From: Pisolithus tinctorius
Lineage: Eukaryota > Basidiomycota > Agaricomycetes > Boletales > Pisolithaceae
Reading direction: 5' to 3'
DNA length: 64,000 nucleotides
Assembly (NCBI GenBank): GCA_024663395.1
Contig: JANFAH010000010.1
Span: forward strand, 1,550,001 to 1,614,000
The position numbers were made by a program, and so were the translations under genes. The notes beneath the pieces were generated by a model. The model was not told the origin of the DNA, ran no database searches, and saw only the letters and a program-made list of their open reading frames with translations. Below are positions 23,099-34,469 of this stretch, in pieces (position 1 is the first letter of the stretch; each line of letters opens with the position of its first letter).

Positions 23099-24079
23099 AG
23101 CTTTTGTTAACTTCACTGAGAGGATGAAAGGGTGGGAGATGCAATTGCTTATGCTCCCATTGCCCCACAGACCCCCAACGCCCTAGCCCCCTTTGACACC
23201 TGACTCATGGCCTTCAATTCTGGAATTAATACTTCCCTATCTGGAAACACCATCCATCTGTCATGCCATCTTTGGATCTAGAGATGTCTCCACCAAGATC
23301 TGACTTGCATTGCCACCCCCTAATGTAATATCAGTGTGCTTACTCAGTTTCTGACTCTGTTTGACTTATTCTGTGATGTTTTGACTGTCCTTGACTTGTT
23401 TGTTGCCAATACTTACCAATCTTCTTTGCTTGCTTACTTTTCATTTCTCACTTACTCATCATGATTACTCAGTCCTTACTCATTACTTACCAAGCATTTG
23501 TGCCTTGTTTGTCACAAGCTGTGCTCCCCCCACAGTATATAAACCCCCATGTACTTAGCTACACCCCCAAGCAATCAAGAAGCAATCCAGAAGTCAGTTC
23601 AGCTCTTTCAGTGCATATCTCATTGTTGACAGTTGAGGCTCATTCAGAAGAGTCTATCTGTCACCATCCATCATCCTTGGTAGTTGAGGCTCCATCAAGG
23701 GTCTATCTACCTCTATTCATCATCAGCAGTATCATCAGTGCTTAGTCAGCAACCTTTTGCTTAGTCATCCTCCCACTCCTGCATAACTCATCATCAACTT
23801 GTGCAAGGAGCATGTTTTATTGAAGTCCATTACTTCCAAGTCCTTTTGGCTGAACACCTTCACTCTATTTAGCATCCCCCATTCAGTCATCACTTGTTCA
23901 TCTGCTCTTGCATAACTTGTCATCGACTTGCACTAGAAGAACCTCCACTTGAAGTCCCTCCCCCCACATCAGGTTTCTCTGCCCTCCAGGTTCTGTGGAG
24001 GTAAACCACCACTTGCTCATATTTGTCTTTGGTGTTGGATTTGTTTGGTTTTCACCACCTTTCCACACTTTGACTCACA

Positions 24080-24165
24080 CCAGTCTGAGAGTACCCCTGG
24101 TGGGGTAGGAGTGCTCACATGTATCACAAGGTCCTCCTTGGCATCTAAGTTTTGTCCTGAAGGTG
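24080..24165 (+). repeat. left duplication copy, last piece
   Basis: 'ctgagagtacccctgg' and the next ~70 bases match 50252-50330 on the right, with CG sites of the right copy changed to TG/CA here. Similarity ends after 'cctg', which marks the distal breakpoint of the duplication. Confidence 0.75.
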
Positions 24166-24465
24166 GTGTGAACCACCCCATTTTTATGGCATTTTGACCC
24201 AGATCCCAGAGATCTACTATGGCATTGGACTTGGATTTTTTGGGTTAGTTGCATCATATCCAGACAAATATTCACAGCTCATCAGTTCAGTGAAACATAG
24301 GAAGACTGAATGGTAATACTCATGATTGTGCTAGAGTGTGACAAAAATCATGTATAGGGGCATCATGCATGTCAGCACATTCAGACTCCACTTAAATAGG
24401 GAATTCAGCAAAGCATGACAATTGGGGTGGAGTATGATTGTTAACACTATGGAGCTTAATTTATG
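24166..24465. other. unassigned CG-poor sequence
   Basis: Left of the solo LTR, with no reading frame of interest and no clear match elsewhere in the window. Confidence 0.4.
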
Positions 24466-24848
24466 TGTTATGATATGTACTCTCTTTTCCTTTTTGTCTT
24501 ATCTAATCTCTTGTCTTGTCTTGTCTCTGTGGACTTGGTCCAGACTCTGGTCTAGACCTTGCCTCTCCCCTACTGTGTGTTCCCCTTCTAGTACATTCTA
24601 CTCCACTGTGATATCATTATGACATCACTATGATGTCATGGACCTTGTGTATGCCTCACCATTACCATGTGTACCTTACTATAAGTACTGTTGCTCAATC
24701 TCCCAACTAGCTCTAAGCTAGTTCATTTGGGTCTATGAGTCCTAAAGTCACCTGCTTCAAAAAGCTGTCTCTGCTTACTTCTTCTTACTTCTCTCTGTTG
24801 GTTCTTGGTACAAGCCTACAATAAACCCTGTTGTTAGGTCTCGTCACA
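24466..24848 (+). mobile_element. solo LTR, 383 bp
   Basis: Starts TGTTATGATATG and ends GTCTCGTCACA, with TTATG on both sides (24461-24465 and 24849-24853). Contains a TATA-like ctataagtac near 24669 and a caataaa polyadenylation-like signal near 24820, in the order expected for an LTR in plus orientation. No internal genes adjoin it. Confidence 0.72.
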
Positions 24849-24954
24849 TTATGTGTGTGGAGATGCCTGTCAGGAGTGACATGGTGTGATGAAATTGTGC
24901 ATTACCTATACTTTTAGACATGTCATTTTCAAGGCTCACTAGTACACACATTTT

Positions 24955-25165
24955 AGCATATTTTAACAAAGGTATGAGTTTCTGCACTATGTCAGTACTA
25001 TGTAAATGAATGGAAGTATAGGTATGCTCACCTCAGTGCATGAAGTAGTGACTGGGGTGAAAAATAATGGTACAGAAAATTTATAGTACTGTAATTACTA
25101 AGCAGGGTGGTATTGGAATTTAATTCCAAGGGTCTGTAATTCTGGGATGCATTTGTAAGATTGTA
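24955..25165. repeat. dispersed repeat, copy 1
   Basis: Shares 'ggtatgagttt', 'aaaataatggtacagaaaatttatagtac', 'ggaatttaattccaa' and 'ctgggatgcat' (each with small changes) with 38036-38200, in the same order. The rest is not similar. Class unknown. Confidence 0.55.
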
Positions 25166-25860
25166 CTTGGGTTGTCTCAAGCTCATGCATGCACAGTGTA
25201 CCTCTGAGTTTGGAAAGGATCCTCACACCCTACACATTTCTACAGCACTCCATCCATCAGACACTCATTTTGCTAAGTCCATCAGAAATGGCAACCTCTT
25301 CATTGATCATCTTGCTTCCTTTGCCAGATACAGTGGCTATTTGTATCTGCCAGGTGTTCCCACAAGCTTCTGGCCTGAAGCCCCCTGCTTCATCCCATTG
25401 TTGTCAGCCCCATCTCATCCCATGCAGCTTGGTCAGCATGTCCTCCTTGTCAGTATGACTTCCAGAAGGACATTCTTTGGTCACCTCAGGTCTGTCACAT
25501 GGTTAGAAAGGTCTTATGTGGTTGTTTTGGTCTCCCCACTTGATGAAGCATATGGATCCTTCCTCCCTGCTCCCTGCAACATCTTTATTCCAATCTCATC
25601 CATCACTCTCCCCACATAGTGACAGCTGCAGTATAATCTACTGTTCTCCAGCCTCCCTGATCACATCTATGATGAGTATGACATGCATCCTGCCTTCTTA
25701 CTGCAATGTCCAGCAGAAGATGTCCCCCCTTCTCCTTCTCCATCAGAGCCCTGTTCATGAAGTTTTTTGTTAACTTCACTGAGAGGATGAATGGGTGGGA
25801 GACACAATTGCCTATGCTCCTATTGCCCCACAGACCCCCAATGCCCTAGCCCTTTGATGC
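25161..25860 (+). pseudogene. unrecognised element-borne ORF, copy 2
   Basis: Relative of 22541-23098, without a start upstream and with TAG at 25617-25619 where copy 1 continues. It lies in the second copy of the unclassified repeat (about 25200-25995, continued at 33597-34310). Confidence 0.4.
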
Positions 25861-26271
25861 CTGACTCATGCCCTTCAATTCTGGAATTAATACTTCCCTG
25901 TCTGGAAACACCATCCATCTGTCATCTCATCTTTTGAACTAGTGATGTCTCTGCCAAGATCTGACATGCATCACCACCCCCTAATGTGATACCAGTGTTG
26001 GAACATAAAGTGCCCCTGTGGTACTTGACCACTGTGCGATGTTTTGGCTGCTTACATAAGCTGAAATAGCGCACATACTTGTAGTATTTTCTACTAGTAT
26101 TCCCTCAGTAGTTTGTTCACTACTGAGGGTAAGTCCTGTTATGCTATGACTGAAGTCAAGGCATAGGGAGAGCTCAGCTGCAGACTATAGGTTTCTACTG
26201 AGAAATGGCTGCAGTAACCTCTGTAAATGACAAAGGATCTGGGCAATGCTGGTAAGAGTGGTCCTGGTGAG

Positions 26272-27126
26272 TGTCATGACCATGATACTGACATAAGCCC
26301 CTAACACCCACTCTGCCCTCTTCTAACATGTTCCTGCACTTCTCCACCCTCTTCTGACACATTCCTGCATTCCTCTGACCCTTCCAACACATCTCTGCAC
26401 CTCTCCAAGGTCCCATGTCCATGTTCCAACCAACTCTGCTCAACTCTGCCCTCAGGCTGGTCATGTGGAGGCCAGACCTTCATCTGTGCCTCCTCTGAGG
26501 CCTTTGTCAGCTCAGTGGGTTGTTGGACTTTCAGCCCTGCATTCCAGATAGGGTTCTGCCCTCATGTTGGTTTTCCTCCATTCTTCTGCTCCTTTGGTAT
26601 TTACCCTCTTTCCCTTGTTGTAGTAGTTTCCTTGTCTCAGTTAAGGTCCCCATCTTCCCTACCCTCTATCTCTTGTGTCAGAGGGACTGCTAACCTGTTA
26701 TATGCTTATTGGTTTGCATTCTACACTGCACTGCCTGTGACCTACATCATATATAAGGCCATGTAGTACTTTGATGTAATCAGTATGAATATTGAATAAA
26801 GTCCCCACTTCTGACTCCCTCTGAGTCCCCTCCAGAGTTTCATCTCCACTCCCTCTGAGTCTGCTCTACCTCTGAAATATGAGGGCTGAGCATGTGCAAG
26901 GGGGCAGTGCACTAGCTGAACCCAACACCCTCTCATCCAACCTCTGACCTCTGACCTCCAACCTCTGCCCTCCAAAACTTTCCTCCATACCCCTCTGCTC
27001 ACTGTCATTGAATATCTCACCACCCAGTGGTCAGATTCACTTTGGACTTTGACCACTGTACTCTGCAGCCCAATCCACTCCTACTCTGCCCTAAGAGGAA
27101 GTCAGGGGTGTTGTGCAACCTTGACA
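26272..27126 (+). mobile_element. solo LTR of a chromovirus-1-like family, inside the chromovirus 2 LTR
   Basis: Starts TGTCATGACC and ends CCTTGACA, with GTGAG on both sides (26267-26271 and 27127-27131). Shares with the chromovirus 1 LTR the ends and a 'gggctgag.atgtgcaaggggg.agtgcac' segment, so it is a cousin, not a copy. TATA-like atatataa near 26751. It is the youngest layer here: solo LTR within LTR of chromovirus 2 within copia-like LTR within the unclassified repeat. Confidence 0.85.
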
Positions 27127-27523
27127 GTGAGGGACACTGAGGGTGGAGTTCTGAGGAATGCTGCATATGATTGAGCAATGATGACACAAGTCCTAAGCAT
27201 GTAATGAGGCAGTAATGCTAGTGGTGGAGGTAGAGAGCTGTTGGATCAGAGAGAAGATGGCTCTAAAAGGAAAAGAAGTCCATTGGAATGAAAACAAGGT
27301 AGACATACAGTGAAACAAGACAAAACAGGGTGAAACATAACATTACCCCCATTCTAGGCATTGAAGTCCCTGACTTCAATTACTCTCCATAGGGTTCTCT
27401 GGTCATGTTGCTGATGGCAGAATTGTCAAAGTCAAAGTCATTATCATATAGATTGTTGTCCTCACTCCCAACAAGGGTACAATCATCTACCAATGCAGGG
27501 GTAGAAATTCTTTCTTGTAGTGG

Positions 27524-28400
27524 TCAACAAGGGTGGATGGACAGACATTGGGCCTGGGTATGTCCAGGGCAGGTGGTGCAGCAGAGAGGGCACTCATAAA
27601 GGCCACAATTGACCCTAACATGTCCTAGGTGGTGACAGATGTAGCATGCTTGACAATAGCATGGGTTGGATGGGGTGAGAGGATGATTAGCCTCAGTAAG
27701 TGCATTCAGCACAGGAGACAGTGGTAACTGGGTGAGGGTTTCAACTTGATTTATGGTATAGGCAAGTTCCACCTCAGATACACCAAAGGCAACCTCAGGG
27801 TTGACTACAGATGGTGACAACAAGCCATGAGACTTGCAAGGTTGGGGGTTAGAGCCTGATAGACAGCAGGCACAAGGTCTGTCTGCTCTTTGGAGGGAGC
27901 CAGATGAGCAGGAGGACAATGGCAATGATGCTGGAGGGGAGGATGACACAGAGGAAACTGGGGGAGATGTTGCAGATGAGGGTCTTCAAGACCCAGGGGG
28001 AGGGGGAGCAATCAACATAGGGTATTGATGAACATTGTAAATGAGGTCAGCACCTCCAAGGATGTCAAAAGGTCTTAGGAGCAGGGGAACCTGCTCATAC
28101 ATGATTTCATTCAGGATGGTTCTTGCAGGGGACAAAAGAGGGTTCTGTCAGTTTACATAATGGGATAATTCTTCAAGCCGAAGGGCTTGAATAGTGGCAT
28201 GGTACACAAGGTCAAGAGGAGAGTTCTCATTGACTTCATGATAGACAGTGCTGATGACAGTGGAGTCAGCAATGAAAAGGCAGTAAGAACTGATCATTTG
28301 GTCGCTAGCAGGTTGTCTCTGGTGACAGGTGAAGGGGGTATGATGATGAGAGGGTTCATGGGGGTAGGTGTAGCAACAAGGGGGCATGCTGATGGTGATA
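27524..28400 (-). CDS. extra 3' ORF of chromovirus 2 with paired zinc knuckles
   Basis: Downstream of the chromodomain and on the same strand as pol. The frame 27949-27524 ends in CYICHHLGHVRVNC (C-x2-C-x4-H-x4-C) followed directly by CPLCCTTCPGHTQAQC, two Cys/His knuckles near the C-terminus. Upstream frames (28387-28148) read LEELSHYVN and could be earlier exons or the same gene after frame loss. Zinc knuckles normally sit in Gag, and this element already has one in gag (about 32080-32110). Function unknown; possibly a nucleic-acid-binding accessory protein. Confidence 0.5.
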
Positions 28401-28423
28401 GTTCTGATGGTGCAAGAGGATTG

Positions 28424-31400
28424 TCAAGTGGGTTGTTTCTGGAGAGGGAAGTCTTTGAGGAAGCATTTCTTATATGCAGAGAGTGTATCATCCACATGTT
28501 CTAAGTGTGTTTCTTTCTGCCACAAGTTCTCAGAAGAGGGGTAACCTTTCCATTTGATTAAAAAGGCATGTCCATGACCAGATCTTTTATGGCTGACTAT
28601 TGCCTCAACTTTGTACTCTTCTTCCTCATTGACAAGGTCAGGTGGGGCCAGGAAGTTTGGTCCATGGACATTGTTTTCATGATAGGGCAATAAGAGGGAG
28701 GCATGGAAGATGTTGTGGATCTTCCATCATGTGGGAATTGCAAGGTGATACGTGATTGGAGATAGGACATCAGAGATAATGAAGGGTCCTTCTCTTTTAG
28801 GAGTGAGTTTTCTATTTTTGTGGGAACACTTTAGGTTCTGTGCCTCTAGCCAAACCTTATCACCTTTTTGGAATGGGGTGAAGGGTCATGATGAGCAGTC
28901 CTTCATTGTTTTTCTTGCTAAGTCATGTGCTGCAAGGGCTTCTTCTCTGGCTTTTCTGAGTTCCTTGAGTCTAGACTTGGCAGTGGGAAGGTGGGTGTCC
29001 ATGATCAGGGACAGAAGTGGTTTTGGTTCATAGCCGTACATGAGGTAGAATGGCAATTGATGGGTGATGGAATGAGGGCAGTGGTTATGCACAAATTCTG
29101 CCATAGGTAGATTGTCTACCCATTGAGTAGGGTCATTCTGGCAGAAGATGCAGAGATATGTTTCAACCTCTTGGTTTATGTGTTCCATTTGTCTGTCAGT
29201 TTGAGGGTGATATGCCATTGACAGGGTGAAGGAGTATCCCAGTAGGGAAGCAAGTTCTTTTGCAAATGCTGAGGCAAACTGAGGGCCTTGGTCAGATATG
29301 ATTCTGTCATACAACCCAAAATGGGAGTAGACTTTCTTGAAAAAGAGGGCTGCAATGTTGGCAGCAGAGGTGGTTTTCTTTGTGATGTTAAAATTACCCC
29401 CTTTGTAAGCCCATGGTCTACCATGACCAAGAGGGAATCATAGCCTTTTGAAAGGGGTAAGTTGGTGACAGATCACAGGAGATCTGTTGGAAGGGGCAGG
29501 TCAAGGTTGAGGGGATGGGTGTAAGGGGTGGTGTCATTGGGTGGGTGTTAACTTTATTTTGTTGGCATACAGCACAGCCTTCAATGTATTTTTGGACAAA
29601 GGACACAAGTCCAGGCCACCAAAACTCAGAAGAGACAATTTGTCAGGTTTTCAAGACACCAGGGTGTCCTGTGGAGGGGTGGTCATGGTGGTTGGATACT
29701 ACAGTCTGTTGGAGGGAGGGGTCATCATGGATGTATACCCAGTCCCTGTAGAGTAGTACTCCATTATTGAATTGCCAATCAGAGAGATGGGATTTGAATG
29801 GGAGTGGCATGTTGATGTTTTCTATGGCTCAAAGAGCTGTTTGGACTATGGGGTCCTTCATGGAGGAAGAGGTGACCTTCTGAGTAAGGTTTGTGTTGAT
29901 GAGGTTGACAAACATGGTCTGGGGAAGGAGGGTTACTCCTTTGTTATCCTCATCATCATCAGGGACATGGTCAGGTCATTGGGAAAGTGCATCAGGGGTG
30001 GACAGGTCTTTGCCTGGGACATGTTCAAGTTGCAGATCAAAATCTGCAAGATCAAGGAGCCAATGAACTTGGCAATGGTTTAGGTTCTGGGGTGCTTTGA
30101 AGTAGGTCAAGTTCTTGTGGTCAGTAAAGACCTTGACTGGAAATGAGGATCCATGGAGGTAATGCCTCCAGGTCTTCAACCCTTGAATAACTCCTAGCAG
30201 TTCTCTGTCATAGATGTCATAGTTTTGTTCTGCTGGGTTAGACAATTGGGAGATGAAGGCACAGGGTTGCCACTGGCCATTTGAGTCTTCTTGGAGAATG
30301 CCTCCAGTCGCATATTTGGATGCATCAGTAGTTATTGCAAATGGCCAAGAGGTATCAGGCATTTGGAGGGTCAGTTGAGCCATGAAAATCCTTTTCAGGA
30401 GTTCAAAGGCACTTTGGCATTTCTTCAACCATTCCCAAGTTATAGTTTTCTTGGTAAGGTCAATCAGAGGGTGGGCAATGTCCAAGTAGTAGGGGACAAA
30501 TCTTTGGTAGAAGTTGGCAAATCCTAGGAAGGATTGTACATCTTTTACCTTCTTTGGGACTGGCCATTCTGCAATACCTTGGACCTTGACAGGATCCATG
30601 GCAATGGTGTTTTCCTTGATGATCATCCCAAGGTATTCCACCTCAGTAAGATCAAAGTGGCACTTTTCTAACTTGAGGGGAAGTGATAACTCCCTCATTC
30701 ATTTGAGAACATGGCAGGTCCTTCACTTGTGTTCTTTGTGGTCAGTAGAGAAAATGAGGAGGTCATCCATGTAGATGACCAACCATCCTTTGGTGATCAT
30801 GTCTCTGAAGGAGTCATTCATGAATTGCTGGAAGGCAGCAGGAGAATTGCATAACCTGAAGAACATGACAATTGGTTCAAAGAGGCCTTTGTGCATGATG
30901 AACACAGCCTTCCACTGGTCCCCTTCTTTGATACAGACATTATTATAGCCCAATCTTACATCCATCTTTGTGAAGATAGATGCTCCTTTGAGTTTGTCAA
31001 TGAGGTCTGAGATAAGGGGAAGGGGATATGCATCCTTCACCATATTCTTGTTCAGATATCAGTAATCCTGACATGGACAAAGGGAGCCATCTTTCTTTCC
31101 AACAAAGAAGAATGGGGCAGCTTGAGGGGACTTCAAGGGACAGATTTTGCCTTCTCAAAGGTTTTCTTCAATAAACTTCTCTGCAGACTCTCTTTCAGAG
31201 GGAGAGAGTGGGTAGGCTTTGGCCACCTTGGGGACAAAGTCTTTTACAAGGTTTATGGCATGATCATATGGTCATGATGGAGGTAATACACCATCTGAGG
31301 GTTTTTTGAAAACTGAAGCAAACTCCTTATAATCTTCAGGGAGAATGGCTTTGGGTTTCTTTTTTGCTTCTTCCTGTGGCAATTCAGTGGCAGTGGTGAT

Positions 31401-31982
31401 TTTTCTAAGAAGGCTGTTCTTGGGATTAACCTTCTTTGCTTCTTCAACAAGTTTTCTGAGCAACATCACAAAGTGGGCACATATAGTCTTGTCTTCTGGT
31501 TCTTTGTAATCAATGAACTTGTTGATCCCTTTCTTCTTGACAGGGGACCCCAGGTTCATGGTTGGTTCTTTGACAGCAACAGGGGAGGTGTTGCAGGAGA
31601 GTTCTTTTGATTGATCAGTTTTTTCATCAATGGAGAGGGTTCCCATTCTCCAATCAACAATGGGGTTGTTCTCTTGTAACCAAGGGAGGCCAAGAATGAC
31701 ATTTTCTGATCCACAGTTAATGACTTGGAAAAAGGACTGATGAATGAGTCCTTTGACCTTGAAGTACAGGATGGCAGAAAAAAAAATCTTTCCCTTAGAA
31801 TTCTGGGATCCATCTGTGTTTTTGGCAAGGATGGGTTCAGCAAGTTGTTGGGTGGGGATTCTATGCTTTTGCACAAAACCCCAATTGTTACAAGATATTT
31901 CTGCACCAGAATCAACCAGTGCCATGGTGTTGACAACTTTTCTTGTTCCTTCTGATGTGTAAAGAGAAATGGGGATTTGCAT
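28424..31982 (-). pseudogene. chromovirus 2 Pol (PR-RT-RNaseH-IN-chromodomain), inactivated
   Basis: Protease ALVDSGAEIS is intact (about 31920). Reverse transcriptase keeps [10 protein letters not shown] (about 30760). Connection and RNase H follow (FLGFANFYQRF, TTDASKYATGGIL, FTDHKNLTYF; 30698-29976). The integrase has a zinc-binding end (GCAVCQQNK, about 29560), a core with SDQGPQF (about 29290) and HPQTDRQMEHINQ, where the Glu remains but neighbouring residues changed. The chromodomain (EEYKVEAIVSHKRSGHG...FLIKWKGYPSSENLW, about 28625-28500) is well kept. Several frames are separated by stops and frame losses (for example near 30715, 29975, 29400 and 28880). Less damaged in catalytic residues than chromovirus 1. 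Confidence 0.92.
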
Positions 31983-32938
31983 AGTACAATCTGGGGTAGA
32001 AGATACTTTTTACTGGGAACTTCCACAAGCTTTTGGATCTTTTTGACTTTCTTTTGGGGAGTCTTTCCTTTGTCTGGACATTCTCAAGAGAGATGCCCTT
32101 TGTTTCTGCAACCAAAACATCTTCCTTCTTTGATGTGTCAGTCTCTTTCTTCTTTGGAGAGTCTTACTCCATCCACATCCATGGCATTTGGATCCTTTTC
32201 TTCTGAGAGGTTGTTTTTGGGGTAGAACATCCTCTTCTCTTTCTTTCCTGAGAGCTTGTTCACTTTTCTCCATTTGGCATCAAACTTTTGTGCATGAGTG
32301 TACCACTTGCTGATCTTGGTAGGAGTGGTTTCCATCATATGGATATGGTTTTCAATGAAGGGTTTGAGTCCTTGTGAGAAGAACTCAATCAAGGTGATGT
32401 CTCCTGTGATGGTGGAGTCAGCAGTGGCAGTTCAAAAGTCAGTGATGTATTGTTCTACCAAGTCTTTCTGCTTCATGGTATGCAACTTAGTGATAGCAGT
32501 ACCAGCAGTGTCAGGGGAGGTGAATGAGTCTTTAAACTCTTTTTTAAAATCAGCAAAGGAGCCAAAACTTGGGGGGTTCTTTTCCAGAGACATTTTCTGG
32601 AAGGTTGCTGCCCAGGAGCAAGCAACCCCTTTCTTCATATATGACGATGCATAGACAACCTTTTTGGTGTCAGTGTCATAGACTTCTTCATTGACCATGA
32701 GGTACATCTGGACAGAATACAGCCAGCTCATGGTGTTCTTTTGGTCTCCATCAAAGTCAGATAGGGCACCAATTTTCAGTTCTTTGGCTTTGACAGCAGT
32801 AGTGCCAGTTGTGGCCTTCAATGATGAACCAGACATCGTAGTTGTGTGTGGGGTTGGGGGTGGAGGAAGTGTGACAGGGGAAGGTACTGGTGGGATGGGA
32901 GTACCGAGCATAGCAAGGGACTGGTTCAAGAGGTTCAA
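31983..32938 (-). pseudogene. chromovirus 2 Gag, inactivated
   Basis: Starts with a Pro-rich N-terminus, then KIGALSDFDGD and FADFKKEFKDSFTSPD, typical of Ty3/gypsy capsid. The CCHC knuckle near 32080-32110 reads CFGCRNKGHLS, stop, ECPDK; the TGA (plus-strand tca at 32094-32096) fits CGA to TGA. Another stop follows ITDF near 32432. Confidence 0.85.
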
Positions 32939-33596
32939 GAGGATACCTGAGGTGAATCCTCTATCTGGTTGTTCTGGTTCATTGGAGGAGGTGTCTGTGA
33001 CAGTGCTCTCCTGTTCTTCATCTGATGATGATTCTTGTGTGGGTCACAACAGTGCCCAATGTCAGTTGTTTTGGGGGTTTGCGGTGGAGCACTAGATAGT
33101 GTCCTTTGGCTGATAGGCTGTAGAGACTTGAGCTTTTGTTATGCTAAGACTGAAGTCAAGGTGTAGGGAGAGCTCAGCTGCAGACTATAGGTTTCTACTG
33201 AGCAATGGCTGCAGTAACCTCTGTAAATGACAGAGGATTTGGGCAATGCCAGTAAGAGTGGTCCTGGTGAGGGACACTGAGGGAAAAGTTCTGAGGAATG
33301 CTGTATATGATTGAGCAATGATGACACAAGTCCTAAGCATGTAACAAGGCAGTAACACTAGTGATGGAGGTAGAGAGCTGTCAGATCAGAGAGATAATGA
33401 CTCTAAAAGGAAAAGAAGTCCATTGGAATGAAAACAAGGTAGACATACAGTGAAACAAGTCAAAACAGGGTGAAATGTAACAAGTCCATTCATATTACAA
33501 GTATTCTACTATACTGACATCCTGTAGTAGCCTACAGGTATATCTAATATATCAGTAGTTTGTTCACTACTGAGGTAGCTTACAGATATTTCTACA

Positions 33597-34310
33597 ACCA
33601 GTGCACTTAGTTTCTGACATTCTTTGACTCATTCTGTGATATTTTGACTGTCCTTGACTCATTTGTTGTCAATACTTACCAATCCTCTTTTGCTTGCTTA
33701 CTTTTTGTTTCTTACTTACTCATCATGATTACTCATTGCTTACCAAGTGTTTGTGCCTTGTTTGTCATAGGCTGTGCTCCCCCTACAGTATATAAACCCC
33801 CATGTACTTAGCTACAACCCCAAGTCAATCATCATCAGAAGTGAATCAGAAGTCACTCAAGCAGTCAGTTCAGTGCATAACTTGTCATTGACAGTTGAGG
33901 CTCATTCAGAAGAGTCTATCTGTCATCATCCATATCCCTGGTAGTTGAGGCTCCATCAAGGGTCTATCTACCTCTATTCATCATCAGCAGTCTCATCCAC
34001 ACTTAGTCAGCAAATTTGCTTAGTCTTCCTCCCACTCCTGCATAACTTGTTGATGGCTTGTGCAAGGAGTACTTTTGGCTAAATACCTTCACTCTATTCA
34101 GCATCCCCCATCCAGTCATCATCTATTCATCTACCCCTGCATAACTCATCAATGACTTGTGCCAGGAGTACCTGCCATTGAAGTTCCCCCCCACTTTAAA
34201 TTTTTCTGCCCTCCAGGTACCACAGAGGCAAACCACCACTTTCTCTTATTCATCTTTGGTATTGGTTTTGGTTGATTTTCACTGCCTTTCCACACTTTGA
34301 TGCACACTGA
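33597..34310 (+). repeat. second copy of the unclassified repeat, 3' part
   Basis: Collinear with 23326-24079, including the TATA-like tatataaa (about 33789), 'ggctgtgctcccc' and the closing 'ctttccacactttga.gcaca'. Resumes after the copia-like LTR insertion at 25996. Confidence 0.75.
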
Positions 34311-34469
34311 GAGGCTGGAGTCAACTGGAGATAGGGGTAAAACACTGGACTTGAGTTATCTAGGCCAGAGTTGGATTATCCAGGGCCAGAGTTGAGTTTT
34401 CTATGTCAGACTAGGTCCAGACTTGACTGGAGATAGGGGCTAGGGGTCTGGACTGGACACAGCTTGAGT

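Larger units (their letters stand above)
14126..24079. mobile_element. older repeat of unknown class, split by chromovirus 1
   Basis: The right copy reads straight through ccaccggtctgagag (about 50250), whereas here CCAG precedes 14126 and CCAG follows at 24080, with TGTCACAC at the left edge and GACTCACA at the right edge. This suggests an LTR-type TG...CA unit with a 4-5 bp target duplication. After removing the chromovirus inserted at 14149/22242 it is about 1.87 kb. The right part has a TATA-like tatataaa near 23538. A second, 5'-shorter relative is at about 25200-34310, itself interrupted. Class uncertain (solo LTR or small non-autonomous retroelement). Confidence 0.6.
26137..33482 (-). 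mobile_element. Ty3/gypsy chromovirus 2, full length, decayed
   Basis: LTRs start TGTTATG and end (C)ATAACA. The target duplication AGTCC lies at 26132-26136 and 33483-33487. The right LTR (33137-33482, 346 bp) is the 5' LTR because the genes read right to left. The left LTR (26137-27342) is split by a foreign solo LTR. A purine tract (minus strand GAATGGGGGTAA) adjoins the left LTR at 27343-27354. Gene order on minus: gag, protease, RT, RNase H, integrase, chromodomain, then an extra zinc-knuckle ORF. Confidence 0.95.
25996..33596 (+). mobile_element. copia-like solo LTR split by chromovirus 2
   Basis: TGTTGGAACATAAAG at 25996 and ATTTCTACA ending at 33596, with the target duplication ACCAG on both sides (25991-25995 and 33597-33601). 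Removing the inner chromovirus and its duplicated AGTCC leaves about 250 bp. An inverted 'cagtagtttgttcactactgag' motif occurs in both halves. TGTTGGAA...CTACA ends are typical of copia-type LTRs. It sits in the second copy of the unclassified repeat. Confidence 0.75.
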
